The notes below the pieces were generated by a model. That model did not search any database. It was not told the DNA's origin and worked only from the letters and a program-made list of their open reading frames with translations. A DNA stretch of 64,000 bases, from IMG/VR virus record IMGVR_UViG_3300031369_000002, positions 24,666 to 88,665 of that record. The stretch is one strand, 5' to 3'. This document shows, piece after piece, positions 38,671-46,795 of the stretch (position 1 is the first letter of the stretch; the number at the start of each line of letters is the position of its first letter). Position numbers and translations under genes: made by a program. Source of the DNA: a virus.

Positions 38671-39828
38671 CTATGAATTTAATAAGCTATCAAAATCCAC
38701 CGTATCCGCTTTAACATTATCAGCAGGATTACTACCAATATTATCAAGCAAATCAGGCACATTATTAGTAGCAGGGGCATTATTGCTAAGTACATTATTA
38801 TCCACTTTAGATAAATCTTTTGCCCCTCCATTAGTAACTAGCCCAGGATTTTGACCTTGATTATTGCTAGGTACATTATTGCCTAATAAATCATCAAAAT
38901 TAGTGCTAGATACATTATTATTAGCAACATTAGTAGGCCCACTATTTGAAACATTAGGCACATTAATCGCAGGAGTCTGGTTTTGAACATTAGGCACATT
39001 ATTAACAGGAGTTTGATTTTGTACATTAGGCACAACATTATTAACAGGAGCCGTATTATTACCTAGCAAAGCAGAAAAATCTGTATTAGCAGGAATATTA
39101 GGCTGACCTTGATTAACAGGAGGAGTAACACCCTGAGCAGCACCATTCAATATACTATTAATATCCGTATTAGCATATTGAGGCACAGTAGTAGAAGAAC
39201 CAACAGCATCATTTATAACTTTGTCTATCTCTTCTAATTTGCTAACATCTCGACCTAATAATCTCCTCATATCACCACCATATTTATGCATGATATTTTT
39301 ATACTCCGCTACAACCTGAGCCTTTAGATTAGCATCACTAAGCCATAAAGCCTCAGGTAAAACATCCATTCTAAATTTTTGGTACTGTTTACCCAAACAC
39401 TCAACAAGGATATCTCTTAATCTCAAATCTCCCCATTGCTCTTTCTTATTAACTAAGTCATTAAATTTATCATCCCCAAAAAGCCAAGGGATAATCTCAA
39501 AGCTTATAGGAGGACCTATAGGCATACCCGCTTTATTTGTTCTATACGATACTAACCAAGTAACAAATCTTCTCCTGGCAGGTTTAACAGCTTTACTATT
39601 CTCAGCAGCTTTGCAAAAACGACATTTTCCATCACTGCCAGTGTCTAGCAAAGTTTGATAATCACCATGACAAATAACATACCCAAACTCCTCAACCCAA
39701 TGGGTATACTCAACCTCAATATCTTGCTCAATCAAGGCTATTCTTGCTTTATAATCTTTATCAAGTTTAAAATTCTCCAAATCAAAAATATTATTTGATT
39801 TTTGACTTTCATTAAAGCCTACTTTCAT
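38671..39828 (-). CDS. gp32-like single-stranded DNA-binding protein with repeated tail motifs
   Basis: 385 aa from ATG 39828. Residues 40-190 hold the core with a probable zinc site (H54, C69, C72, plus C53), as in T4 gp32. Residues 210-385 are a disordered Asn/Pro/Val linker with about two copies of NVPNVQNQTP. Within it the hydrophobic-acidic motif recurs five times: TDINSIL (221), TDFSALLGN (249), TNFDDLLGN (309), VPDLLDN (357) and the C-terminal VDFDSLLN (378). SSB tails normally carry one such docking tip. Own promoter and terminator. Confidence 0.75.
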   Translation of the reverse strand: MKVGFNESQKSNNIFDLENFKLDKDYKARIALIEQDIEVEYTHWVEEFGYVICHGDYQTLLDTGSDGKCRFCKAAENSKAVKPARRRFVTWLVSYRTNKAGMPIGPPISFEIIPWLFGDDKFNDLVNKKEQWGDLRLRDILVECLGKQYQKFRMDVLPEALWLSDANLKAQVVAEYKNIMHKYGGDMRRLLGRDVSKLEEIDKVINDAVGSSTTVPQYANTDINSILNGAAQGVTPPVNQGQPNIPANTDFSALLGNNTAPVNNVVPNVQNQTPVNNVPNVQNQTPAINVPNVSNSGPTNVANNNVSSTNFDDLLGNNVPSNNQGQNPGLVTNGGAKDLSKVDNNVLSNNAPATNNVPDLLDNIGSNPADNVKADTVDFDSLLNS

Positions 39829-39843
39829 ATAAAACACCTCTCC

Positions 39844-40338
39844 TCATTTTAATTCTAAATTATTATACCCCAAGCGAATTAAATTAGACTGTAAAAGTAA
39901 ATCATTTTTACAAGATTCTAAATATTTCATTCTACTTACAGCTATATCTAAAAACATAACCAGATCAGCCACAGCATTTTCAAAAGTCTTAAGTCTAATC
40001 CTATAGTCCAAAAGACTTGGGTCACTTCTATAAGTAGCCTCTCTTTCATGATAAGAATAACCTTTATTTATCATTCCTTGAGGTTTAACCTTTAATTTGT
40101 CTAGGCCCTCCTCATAAAGAGCCTTAATTTCCTCAGCCCTTACAATAAACTTTCTTTTAATGTATTTAGCCTCAGATAATAAAAACTCTAAACGGCTCAT
40201 AAAGCCTCTTACTTTTTCTACTTCACTAAAAAGTACCTCATAACCTTTAGCACTAAAATCCGCCGAAGAGTTAAAAGTCATGCCTCTTATTTCATCATAC
40301 CATTTAGCGATTAAAGCCTCTAAATTTTCTTTGTCCAT
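39844..40338 (-). CDS. Hypothetical helical protein
   Basis: 164 aa, helical throughout, next to the SSB gene. The 3' end of the coding sequence contains the SSB promoter. Not recognised; a replication accessory role fits the neighbours. Confidence 0.6.
   Translation of the reverse strand: MDKENLEALIAKWYDEIRGMTFNSSADFSAKGYEVLFSEVEKVRGFMSRLEFLLSEAKYIKRKFIVRAEEIKALYEEGLDKLKVKPQGMINKGYSYHEREATYRSDPSLLDYRIRLKTFENAVADLVMFLDIAVSRMKYLESCKNDLLLQSNLIRLGYNNLELK
39862..39892 (-). promoter_or_regulatory. Phage promoter inside a coding sequence, ACAGTC-N17-GGTATAAT
   Basis: ACAGTC (39887-39892), 17 nt, GG, TATAAT (39862-39867), within the last codons of the 39844 gene, 35 nt before the SSB start. Confidence 0.75.
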
Positions 40339-40350
40339 ATAATCAATCCT

Positions 40351-41103
40351 CTATCCAAAATAATTACCTAACTCCCAATTACTTTCAACTCTACATTGCC
40401 AATAATCTGCCATATGCAAAGCCAATCCTAAAGGAGTCTCAGCCTGAGCAACATGCTTACCCTCTGGAACATACATGCCATCATGATAGGCTATAGCAGC
40501 CCATATCTCAGGAGACGGCTTCCAAATATCACTTAAAACCATAGCTATAAAATGGAGACTTCCCAAAGGTACTGACATGCGGGTTATAAAATTCTTATCC
40601 TTATTCCTTTCATACTTAAATTCCCCAGGCTTAGTTTTCAAAGCTTTTTTAAGATAATAAGGACTAACCCACAAATCATTTTTATCCTCTGACTTTATCT
40701 CCCTTTCAACTCCCGCACCCTTCAAATATTTAATTTGCACTTGCCCAGCTTTACCAAGATCGTGAAGCATAGCAGCCAAAACAACATCTAATAAATTGTT
40801 AGCATTAATAATGCCATAAGCTCCATCAAGAGCTAATAATCTAAATGTAACACCTAAAGAATGCCTAAATAAACCTAAAGGCACATTTAAATGAAACTTA
40901 CAAGAAGCAGGAGCCAAAAAGAAATCCGAATACTTCCCAACTCTATCCATCACCTTATCAAAAACTGAATTTGCTACAATTTCAGTTTTCAAATACTTAT
41001 AACTATCAAACAAATCCGTTTCCTTCATAGCTGGACATAAGTCCGCCATAACTTTATATGACCTCTTATTCAAATTATTACTACCTTCTTTAATATTACA
41101 CAT
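40351..41103 (-). CDS. HD-domain phosphohydrolase
   Basis: 250 aa from ATG 41103 (GGAGG seven nt upstream). FRHSLGV, MLHDLGK (the HD pair), AYHDG and HMADYW give the metal-binding H...HD...D set. Could act on (d)NTPs, cyclic nucleotides or as a nuclease; the location among replication genes favours nucleotide metabolism. Confidence 0.8.
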   Translation of the reverse strand: MCNIKEGSNNLNKRSYKVMADLCPAMKETDLFDSYKYLKTEIVANSVFDKVMDRVGKYSDFFLAPASCKFHLNVPLGLFRHSLGVTFRLLALDGAYGIINANNLLDVVLAAMLHDLGKAGQVQIKYLKGAGVEREIKSEDKNDLWVSPYYLKKALKTKPGEFKYERNKDKNFITRMSVPLGSLHFIAMVLSDIWKPSPEIWAAIAYHDGMYVPEGKHVAQAETPLGLALHMADYWQCRVESNWELGNYFG

Positions 41104-41126
41104 ATAATTTCCTCCTAGTTTTAATT

Positions 41127-41384
41127 TCAACATTTTCCTAATTCCAATAAAGAATCAATAATTCTTTTTTGTTCTTGATATTCCACAGAATCCTGCCGTA
41201 AATACCCTATAGCAACTTTAAATAAAAGTAGCTGCAATAAAGCTTTACCCTGCAAATATTTTAATTGCACATCAGGATCACGCCCATTAATAATAGGATA
41301 ATCATTACTATCTATTTCAACATGAAACTCCATCATCTCATATTGCTTACCTATATTGCATTTACAACCCATACTAATAGTCAT
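41127..41384 (-). CDS. Hypothetical small protein
   Basis: 85 aa; starts MTISMGCKCNIGKQ, helical C-terminal half. GGAG seven nt upstream. Not recognised. Confidence 0.55.
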   Translation of the reverse strand: MTISMGCKCNIGKQYEMMEFHVEIDSNDYPIINGRDPDVQLKYLQGKALLQLLLFKVAIGYLRQDSVEYQEQKRIIDSLLELGKC

Positions 41385-41394
41385 AAAACCACTC

Positions 41395-41619
41395 CTACCT
41401 TTTACTTATATTAATTACATTATATTTAATCTCCTCCTTACAATGAGGACAAACAGCCACTATAGAAAAACTTCCCTTCCTATAAAATTCCCTCCTGTCT
41501 ATAGTGGTCAATGTCATAATAAAAGTATACTTTTTAACATCAGCAGGTAATTTATCACACATATGATCTCTTACCAACTTAGAAGGAAATTTCTTAAGTC
41601 TAACAATCTTTACTTGCAT
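41395..41619 (-). CDS. Zinc-site small protein
   Basis: 74 aa from ATG 41619 (AAAGGAG upstream); the longer frame overlaps the 41600 gene. C-terminal CPHCKEEIKYNVI plus an upstream Cys in KLVRDHMC. Not recognised. Confidence 0.55.
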   Translation of the reverse strand: MQVKIVRLKKFPSKLVRDHMCDKLPADVKKYTFIMTLTTIDRREFYRKGSFSIVAVCPHCKEEIKYNVINISKR

Positions 41620-41764
41620 TAAAAAGCTCCTTTTTCTTTTCACACTCAGGACAAAAACACCCTTTATCCTCAAGCCAAACCCACTCATTATCTAAAATTG
41701 GAGTCTGATTACAATTATTAAAACCTCTAACATCCATACCCATAGAACATATATTTTTATTCAT
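41600..41764 (-). CDS. Zinc-site microprotein
   Basis: 54 aa: MNKNICS...CNQTP...GCFCPECEKKK. Overlaps both neighbours (20 nt at its 3' end, ATGA at its start). Confidence 0.55.
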   Translation of the reverse strand: MNKNICSMGMDVRGFNNCNQTPILDNEWVWLEDKGCFCPECEKKKELFNASKDC

Positions 41765-41919
41765 CTATCATAACCTCCATCAAAATTTATAATAATAATT
41801 TCCTTTGCTGCCTCTTCCATAGTCCTATAATATTCTTCTAAAGATACCTGACAAAGAGAACATATTTCTCTATCCTCATTTTTACACTCAGGATTCAAAG
41901 GACATTTCAAATCCTCCAT
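41761..41919 (-). CDS. Zinc-ribbon microprotein
   Basis: 52 aa: CPLNPECKNEDREICSLCQ, four Cys in the first 23 residues, then an acidic helix. Driven by the phage promoter at 41949. Confidence 0.6.
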   Translation of the reverse strand: MEDLKCPLNPECKNEDREICSLCQVSLEEYYRTMEEAAKEIIIINFDGGYDR

Positions 41920-41948
41920 AAATTCCCCTCCCTTTTTCTAACTAAAAT

Positions 41949-41979
41949 ATTATACCTATAAAAATAGAAAAAAGACAGT
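41949..41979 (-). promoter_or_regulatory. Phage promoter, ACTGTC-N17-GGTATAAT
   Basis: ACTGTC (41974-41979), 17 nt, GG, TATAAT (41949-41954); overlaps the polymerase terminator. Confidence 0.7.
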
Positions 41980-41999
41980 TAAGATTAAAAAATCTTAAC
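41978..41999 (-). terminator. Terminator of the DNA polymerase gene, overlapping a promoter
   Basis: GTTAAGATT pairs with AATCTTAAC, four-base loop, then TGTCTTTTTTC on the minus strand. Last stem bases are part of the next promoter's upstream box. Confidence 0.7.
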
Positions 42000-42007
42000 C
42001 GCAAACA

Positions 42008-44509
42008 TTATAATTTCAAACCAGTAGTTAAAGCCTTACCACTAATAGACTTAGAATCTAAAGTTAATTTACAAGTACAAATCATTTGAAATTTAGACTC
42101 ATCATCTAAACCTAAACTTGTAGTTATATTAATAGGCACCTCAGCACCAGGAAAATCTATAATTATTTTATTTTGTCCAGGATAAGCAGCTATTAAATTT
42201 TTTATAGCAGAAGCTTCCACAGGATTTAATTCCTTAGGTATAACTACTCTTAAAATAACAGGAGATTTATTAATAACTTTATTTTCATCAGAAACCACAT
42301 TTAAATCAACTTTTTTATCTTCCTCAGGGTTTTTATCTGGAATATCTTTAGACCCTTTATCCGCAAAAAACTCGCCAAATCCAAAATCATCTTTTCCAGT
42401 ATCAAAAGATTTTTCTATTCCTTCTCCCCAATCTAATAACTCACCATAAGAAGGTCCAACCTGAAAATCCATTTTAATATGAGGAAAATTAGTAATAGGA
42501 ATCTCACAAGCTTTCCGCATAGCAGCCATTAATTTAACCACATCAACGGACCTATGTATATAAAAAGCAAAGGAGTCATGAGTAGTTAATATAGGTTTAA
42601 TAACATCATTAAACCGAGGCCCAAAATCTTTTAAAAGAGTCTGTCCTAATCTATACATGGCAATACGCATAATATCTGCAGCAGTACCTTGCACAGTAAT
42701 ATTAAAAGCTTCTCGCTCAGCCTTAAACCTTAATTTACTATTATCACTTCTAAACTCAGGCATATGAGCAATACGCCCAAAATGAGTCACTACATAACAA
42801 TTTCTTTTTGCCCCATCAGTAATATCTTTGATATGTTGAACTCCCTCAGGAATAGCCTGAAAGTAGTTATTAACATATTTCTGACACTCCGCTTTTGCTA
42901 TCCCAATTCTTTTAGAAATACCCATCGCCCTCATACCATACATAATACCAAAAGAAAAAGTTTTACCATCAGACCTTAATTTCTTTGTAACCTGAGCCTC
43001 TGGCACTTGGAAAATCATAGAAGCATTTTTAGTATGCATATCAACACCATGCCTATAACCTTCCAATAAAGCTCTGGACTGAGAACGTCCAGCAAATACC
43101 CTATACTCTACCTGAGAAAAGTCACCCTCTAAGACATAAAAATCCTTAGGCGGTACATAACACTTTCTCACATTACAGCTAATCTCATAATCATCTCCAT
43201 AAGGGTTATAAATTTCCCAACTGGCTTTCTTAGGCTGATTTTGCATATTAGGGTCATAAGAAGCAAAACGACCACTTATAACATGAGCCGTAGCGTAAGA
43301 AGTATGAATCCTATTAGTAATATTATTAATATACTCCTGCATACCATTAAAGAAATCCTCAGCATGTTTACGAATAGATCGCCAATAAAGAATATTCTTA
43401 ACAATAGGATAATCTTTAGCCATTGCCTCAAGCACAGTGGCATTAGTTGAAGGTTTACCAGTCTTAGCAGACCTTTCCTGAACTGGATAACCTAATCGCT
43501 CAAATAAAATTCTACCGACTTGAGCAGAAGAACCTAAATCAAAAGTAATTTTAGCTCCCACTTTATCAGAAACAAACTCATAAATTAAAGTCTGTAATCT
43601 GACATTCTCCGAAGTTAAGGCTTTATATTGTCTTTTCATTTCTTCAATATCACATAGCACACCATTTAACTCCATCAACTTAACCAATGGAATTATACCT
43701 TGATCGACCTTTAATAAAAACATATCTTTAACTTGAGGATATAATTTATTAAATAGTCTTAAGGTCATATCACAATCAGCACAGCCATATTGATAAGGAC
43801 TAACCAAATCTCCACCAGGTAAAGGGATTTCTTCTCTTGGGTCCAAAGTCTCAAATCTGATAAGGTTAGCCTTTTTAGCCTTAGCTTTTTTACCAACACT
43901 TTTCTTATCAGGGTCAACCCCAAATAATTGCTCTATCTGAACCATTTGAATCCCTAACTCAGATAAGACTATCTTTTTAAGACTAGCCGTTGAGCTACCC
44001 GTTCCAATATTCATATAACGGCCTGTTAAATAGGCCATAGCCATAGTATCAAACTTAACAAAACAATTAATACCAAGCTTTTTAAATAAGGTAGGTTGCC
44101 ATTGAATACCCATTTCTTTATGAAAAATAGACAACCACAAATCAGTGGCATAATTAGGATTATTCTTTATAAAATCATCTGTCAAGTAAGAAGCTCCTAG
44201 AAGAGTTTGATCAAACTTTCTATTGTGGGCTACATAACAAATATTTTCATTTTCCAAACAAGGTTTTAAAAGCTCTAAAGCCTTATCATAATCAATATTT
44301 TTCCCTTTCTCATGATTAACAGGAATATACACCCCAGTTCCTTCTTGCCAGGATAAACCTATCCCAACTATATAATCATCATAAACAGACAAGCCGCTTG
44401 TTTCCAAGTCTATAGAACAAACGGACACATCTTTTAAAACGTTTATTACTGCATTTAATTTCTCTTCCTCATCAATACACTGATAAATTACATCTTGAAA
44501 TATAGGCAA
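42008..44509 (-). CDS. polA: Family A DNA polymerase with C-terminal extension, TTG start
   Basis: 833 aa from TTG 44509 (AAAGGAG ten nt upstream). Proofreading 3'-5' exonuclease: D34 and E36 in CSIDLETSGL, HNRKFD, and YGCAD. Polymerase: motif A GDFSQVEYR, O-helix KTFSFGIMYG, motif C THDSF, where Ser replaces the usual Glu of HDE. No 5'-3' nuclease domain. Residues 725-833 are an extra domain (VILRVVIPKELNP...IKNLIAAYPGQNKIIID) that resembles the C-terminal domain of DnaE-type polymerases. Replicative polymerase of the phage. Confidence 0.9.
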   Translation of the reverse strand: MPIFQDVIYQCIDEEEKLNAVINVLKDVSVCSIDLETSGLSVYDDYIVGIGLSWQEGTGVYIPVNHEKGKNIDYDKALELLKPCLENENICYVAHNRKFDQTLLGASYLTDDFIKNNPNYATDLWLSIFHKEMGIQWQPTLFKKLGINCFVKFDTMAMAYLTGRYMNIGTGSSTASLKKIVLSELGIQMVQIEQLFGVDPDKKSVGKKAKAKKANLIRFETLDPREEIPLPGGDLVSPYQYGCADCDMTLRLFNKLYPQVKDMFLLKVDQGIIPLVKLMELNGVLCDIEEMKRQYKALTSENVRLQTLIYEFVSDKVGAKITFDLGSSAQVGRILFERLGYPVQERSAKTGKPSTNATVLEAMAKDYPIVKNILYWRSIRKHAEDFFNGMQEYINNITNRIHTSYATAHVISGRFASYDPNMQNQPKKASWEIYNPYGDDYEISCNVRKCYVPPKDFYVLEGDFSQVEYRVFAGRSQSRALLEGYRHGVDMHTKNASMIFQVPEAQVTKKLRSDGKTFSFGIMYGMRAMGISKRIGIAKAECQKYVNNYFQAIPEGVQHIKDITDGAKRNCYVVTHFGRIAHMPEFRSDNSKLRFKAEREAFNITVQGTAADIMRIAMYRLGQTLLKDFGPRFNDVIKPILTTHDSFAFYIHRSVDVVKLMAAMRKACEIPITNFPHIKMDFQVGPSYGELLDWGEGIEKSFDTGKDDFGFGEFFADKGSKDIPDKNPEEDKKVDLNVVSDENKVINKSPVILRVVIPKELNPVEASAIKNLIAAYPGQNKIIIDFPGAEVPINITTSLGLDDESKFQMICTCKLTLDSKSISGKALTTGLKL

Positions 44510-44537
44510 AATAAAACAACTCCTTTCAATTTTAAAT

Positions 44538-44568
44538 ATTATACCTCAAAAATAAATTAAAAGCATGT
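44538..44568 (-). promoter_or_regulatory. Phage promoter of the DNA polymerase, ACATGC-N17-GGTATAAT
   Basis: ACATGC (44563-44568), 17 nt, GG, TATAAT (44538-44543). Confidence 0.8.
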
Positions 44569-44574
44569 GCAATT

Positions 44575-44766
44575 TTATTTTTGCATAGCTTCTTTTTTAC
44601 AATCATCACATAAATCTTTTCCTGCAATATAGGACCTCTCAACCCTAGCATTACAATGCTTACAAAGGATTTTATTACAAACTTCACACTTAACATATAA
44701 ATCCTTAAAATGCAACCCTTCACCACAGGAAGGGCAATACTTATCATATTCAATTTTTTTAGCCAT
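44575..44766 (-). CDS. Multi-zinc microprotein
   Basis: 63 aa with eight Cys and a His (CPSCGE, CEVC, CKHC, CDDC), RING/double-zinc-ribbon-like. GGGGGAG before ATG. A second frame overlaps (44532-44828) but lacks a ribosome site. Confidence 0.65.
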   Translation of the reverse strand: MAKKIEYDKYCPSCGEGLHFKDLYVKCEVCNKILCKHCNARVERSYIAGKDLCDDCKKEAMQK

Positions 44767-44775
44767 AAACTCCCC

Positions 44776-44886
44776 CTAACCCATAATAGAACCGCAACCA
44801 CGACAAACCCATTTTTTAATAGACTCATCCCAATCCCAGTCCCTCATTCTTAAACATTTAATGCAATAATTAAATTTAACTGCCAT
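44776..44886 (-). CDS. Zinc-ribbon microprotein
   Basis: 36 aa: YCIKCLRMRDWDWDESIKKWVCRGCG, a minimal zinc ribbon. GGAGGG upstream, ten nt before the 44575 gene. Confidence 0.6.
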   Translation of the reverse strand: MAVKFNYCIKCLRMRDWDWDESIKKWVCRGCGSIMG

Positions 44887-44908
44887 AACTCCCTCCTTAA
44901 ACGGTAAA

Positions 44909-44926
44909 ACCCGCCTTTAAGCGGGT
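44909..44926 (-). terminator. Intrinsic terminator after the 44935 gene
   Basis: ACCCGC pairs with GCGGGT, loop CTTTAA, then TTTTAC on the minus strand. Confidence 0.65.
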
Positions 44927-44934
44927 ACTTTAGT

Positions 44935-45291
44935 CTATACTTTTATTTCTTTATTAGCGATTTTCGCTAATTGATTACTATATTTTAAAAGTTTTACTCT
45001 TAAATTAGCTACCTCCATCTTAGTTAATCCTCTTTTGCTTATAACTCTCTCAGCTATTTTAGTCATATATGGAGCGTCATAGGCTGAGAATCCAACTCCA
45101 TTAGACTCATTAGTATGCTTATAAGCTTTCTCGTCGGCTGTTTGTAACTTATATAAAGTCACAACACCTTTCAAGACTGCATTTGAATTTCTAAGAAGTA
45201 AATTCCTTATCATTTCACCTGACCATACCTTGCTAGTTTGGTCTTTCTTTAAAACCTTAACATCTGTATTTAATAATGCAAATCTACTCAT
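44935..45291 (-). CDS. Hypothetical protein
   Basis: 118 aa, basic and helical, monocistronic between the palindrome promoter at 45336 and the terminator at 44909. Not recognised. Confidence 0.65.
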   Translation of the reverse strand: MSRFALLNTDVKVLKKDQTSKVWSGEMIRNLLLRNSNAVLKGVVTLYKLQTADEKAYKHTNESNGVGFSAYDAPYMTKIAERVISKRGLTKMEVANLRVKLLKYSNQLAKIANKEIKV

Positions 45292-45335
45292 AATCGAATC
45301 CTCCTAAAAAATTTAATAATTTATCTTATGTTTAT

Positions 45336-45365
45336 ATAATACCATAGTCCTATACATATGTCAAG
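45336..45365 (-). promoter_or_regulatory. Palindrome-operator promoter
   Basis: TTGACA (45359-45364)-N17-TATTAT (45336-45341), palindrome CTTGACATATGTATAG, ATAAGATAAA downstream. Confidence 0.85.
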
Positions 45366-45383
45366 GAAAACCATTAAATTTAT

Positions 45384-45515
45384 AAAAAAATAGGTAGAAA
45401 CTTTTTAAGCTCCTACCACAATCTTTTAATTTCATATCATTATTTAAGGGAGTTCTAACTGAAATAATTCCAACATCCACCAACTAGATATCCTAAACTA
45501 TTATCAGACAAGAAC
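45384..45515 (-). ncRNA. Candidate structured small RNA, about 130 nt
   Basis: Own phage-class promoter at 45521 and own terminator. Outer stem GTTCT/AGAAC (45511-45515 with 45452-45456), then CTGA...TCAG and ATAAT...ATTAT (45500-45507 with 45459-45469), about 13 bp in total. A terminator stem of 11 bp with two G-T pairs (45393-45403 with 45407-45417) and a seven-T run closes it. A 20-codon frame (starting MFLSDNS) exists but has no ribosome site. Confidence 0.55.
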
Positions 45516-45520
45516 ATTAT

Positions 45521-45551
45521 ATTATACCTACAAAAGAGTAAAATTTACTGT
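45521..45551 (-). promoter_or_regulatory. Phage promoter, ACAGTA-N17-GGTATAAT (small RNA)
   Basis: ACAGTA (45546-45551), 17 nt, GG, TATAAT (45521-45526). Confidence 0.7.
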
Positions 45552-45594
45552 TATTTTAAAATAAACATTAAATTATCATCATTACCCTTATGTA

Positions 45595-45655
45595 TATATA
45601 AATTCATTTCCGCTCCTAACAGGTATTATACCTCTAAAAGAATAAAGTTTACTGT
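45595..45655 (-). repeat. Promoter-leader repeat, copy B
   Basis: Matches 28430-28503 over the promoter and leader. Includes an 18-codon frame behind GGAG (MNLYIHKG...), where copy A has a frame of only six codons with the same first five. Confidence 0.5.
45625..45655 (-). promoter_or_regulatory. Phage promoter, ACAGTA-N17-GGTATAAT (tandem, upstream)
   Basis: ACAGTA (45650-45655), 17 nt, GG, TATAAT (45625-45630). The 45292-45654 gap holds this, the promoter at 45521, the small RNA and the promoter at 45336. Confidence 0.7.
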
Positions 45656-45984
45656 TATTTTTTAATTTTTTTAAAATTATTTTTTAACTTTTCTTCACAA
45701 ACCCCGCAAACTACATATTGATCCCACTCACCCAAATTCTTTTTATCTACAAACTCTTCATTTGAAATATCTCGGACACAATCGTCACAAAAGAAATTTA
45801 AACATTTTTGACATTCGTACATACAATCATTACAGTACTCATTGCCACAATCATAACAAGTATCAATATGATCCGTTGCACATTCTTCACAATAGCCTAC
45901 CCCACAATCACCACAATAACTAACTACTCCTTCCTCTTCCATTTCAGTAGTTAATTCTACATTACATTTTTCACAATAATTCAT
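45655..45984 (-). CDS. Very Cys-rich multi-zinc protein
   Basis: 109 aa with about 16 Cys, nearly all in CxxC pairs (CEKC, CGDC, CEEC, CYDC, CNDC, CQKC, CDDC, CGVC), i.e. about four zinc sites in a B-box/RING-like cross-brace. AGGAGG upstream. Function unknown. Confidence 0.65.
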   Translation of the reverse strand: MNYCEKCNVELTTEMEEEGVVSYCGDCGVGYCEECATDHIDTCYDCGNEYCNDCMYECQKCLNFFCDDCVRDISNEEFVDKKNLGEWDQYVVCGVCEEKLKNNFKKIKK

Positions 45985-45996
45985 ATTTTCCTCCTA

Positions 45997-46644
45997 TTAA
46001 AAATAAATTTTACTTTTTAAAAAACTATTCCACAACTCAGACTTATATTTTAAATATAAATCATAAGGATCAACACCACCAGATAATAAAACATATCCTA
46101 ATCTAACACCTAAGTCAGCCTCTTTTAATTTAGAGATCACATTATCTTTAGCCCTCTGACCAGCTTTATCCCCATCAAAAATAACTATTATAGTTTTAGC
46201 CCACCTTGCTATTAATTGAGCTTGATATTTAGTCGCAGCTACACCCATAGAAGAAACAGTATTATATAAACCAGACATCTGCATCCCTATAACATCTGTA
46301 AAGCCTTCTACTATAAAACACACTCTAGATTTTGCTATATGAGGCATAGCTATATTAAGTCCATAAACATTTTTAGATTTCTCAAAACCTGGCTTATTTA
46401 AAACCAAATATTTAATACCTTTATCTATAGATCGACTAGCAAAAGAGACACAGTCATTTTGCCAATTATAAATAGGAAAAACAAGCCTTTTATATAAAAC
46501 CTCAAAACCTGTTAATTTTTGCTTGCAATAACCTAAATTATAATAATCTAAAGTATAATCATTTATGCCTCTGCTTAATAAATAATTATAAGCCTCAGGT
46601 TGTCTCTTTAAAGTATATTTAAAATTATTGACCAGATTTTCCAT
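45997..46644 (-). CDS. dnaG: DnaG-type primase, TOPRIM catalytic part only
   Basis: 215 aa. LVFPIYNWQNDCVSFASRSID and LNKPGFEKSKNVYGL are the primase core; TOPRIM acids E113 (VEGFTD) and D157/D159 (FDGDKAG). It begins at the core itself: no CHC2 zinc domain and no helicase-binding tail. The zinc domain is encoded separately at 51445. Together they would prime lagging-strand synthesis. Confidence 0.85.
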   Translation of the reverse strand: MENLVNNFKYTLKRQPEAYNYLLSRGINDYTLDYYNLGYCKQKLTGFEVLYKRLVFPIYNWQNDCVSFASRSIDKGIKYLVLNKPGFEKSKNVYGLNIAMPHIAKSRVCFIVEGFTDVIGMQMSGLYNTVSSMGVAATKYQAQLIARWAKTIIVIFDGDKAGQRAKDNVISKLKEADLGVRLGYVLLSGGVDPYDLYLKYKSELWNSFLKSKIYF

Positions 46645-46795
46645 TTAGCTCCCTCCTTCTTTTTAAAGCTTCTCTTTCTATATCAGCCTGAACCACTTTA
46701 TAATAACAAGCCTGGCCATAAGCAAAACCTTTATAAAACTTCTCATTTCCTTCTTTTAAAAGTTTCTTACACCTCCAACATCTATGAACTACCAT
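46625..46795 (-). CDS. Basic CxxC microprotein
   Basis: 56 aa: HRCWRCKKLL zinc knuckle, one later Cys, basic C-terminal helix (EREALKRRRELNGK). Overlaps both the delta-like gene stop and the primase start. Confidence 0.55.
   Translation of the reverse strand: MVVHRCWRCKKLLKEGNEKFYKGFAYGQACYYKVVQADIEREALKRRRELNGKSGQ

Noticed and set aside
44532-44828. 98-codon frame overlapping the 44575 zinc protein
   Set aside because: No ribosome site, and it covers both the polymerase promoter and the start of two well-supported zinc-protein genes in another frame.
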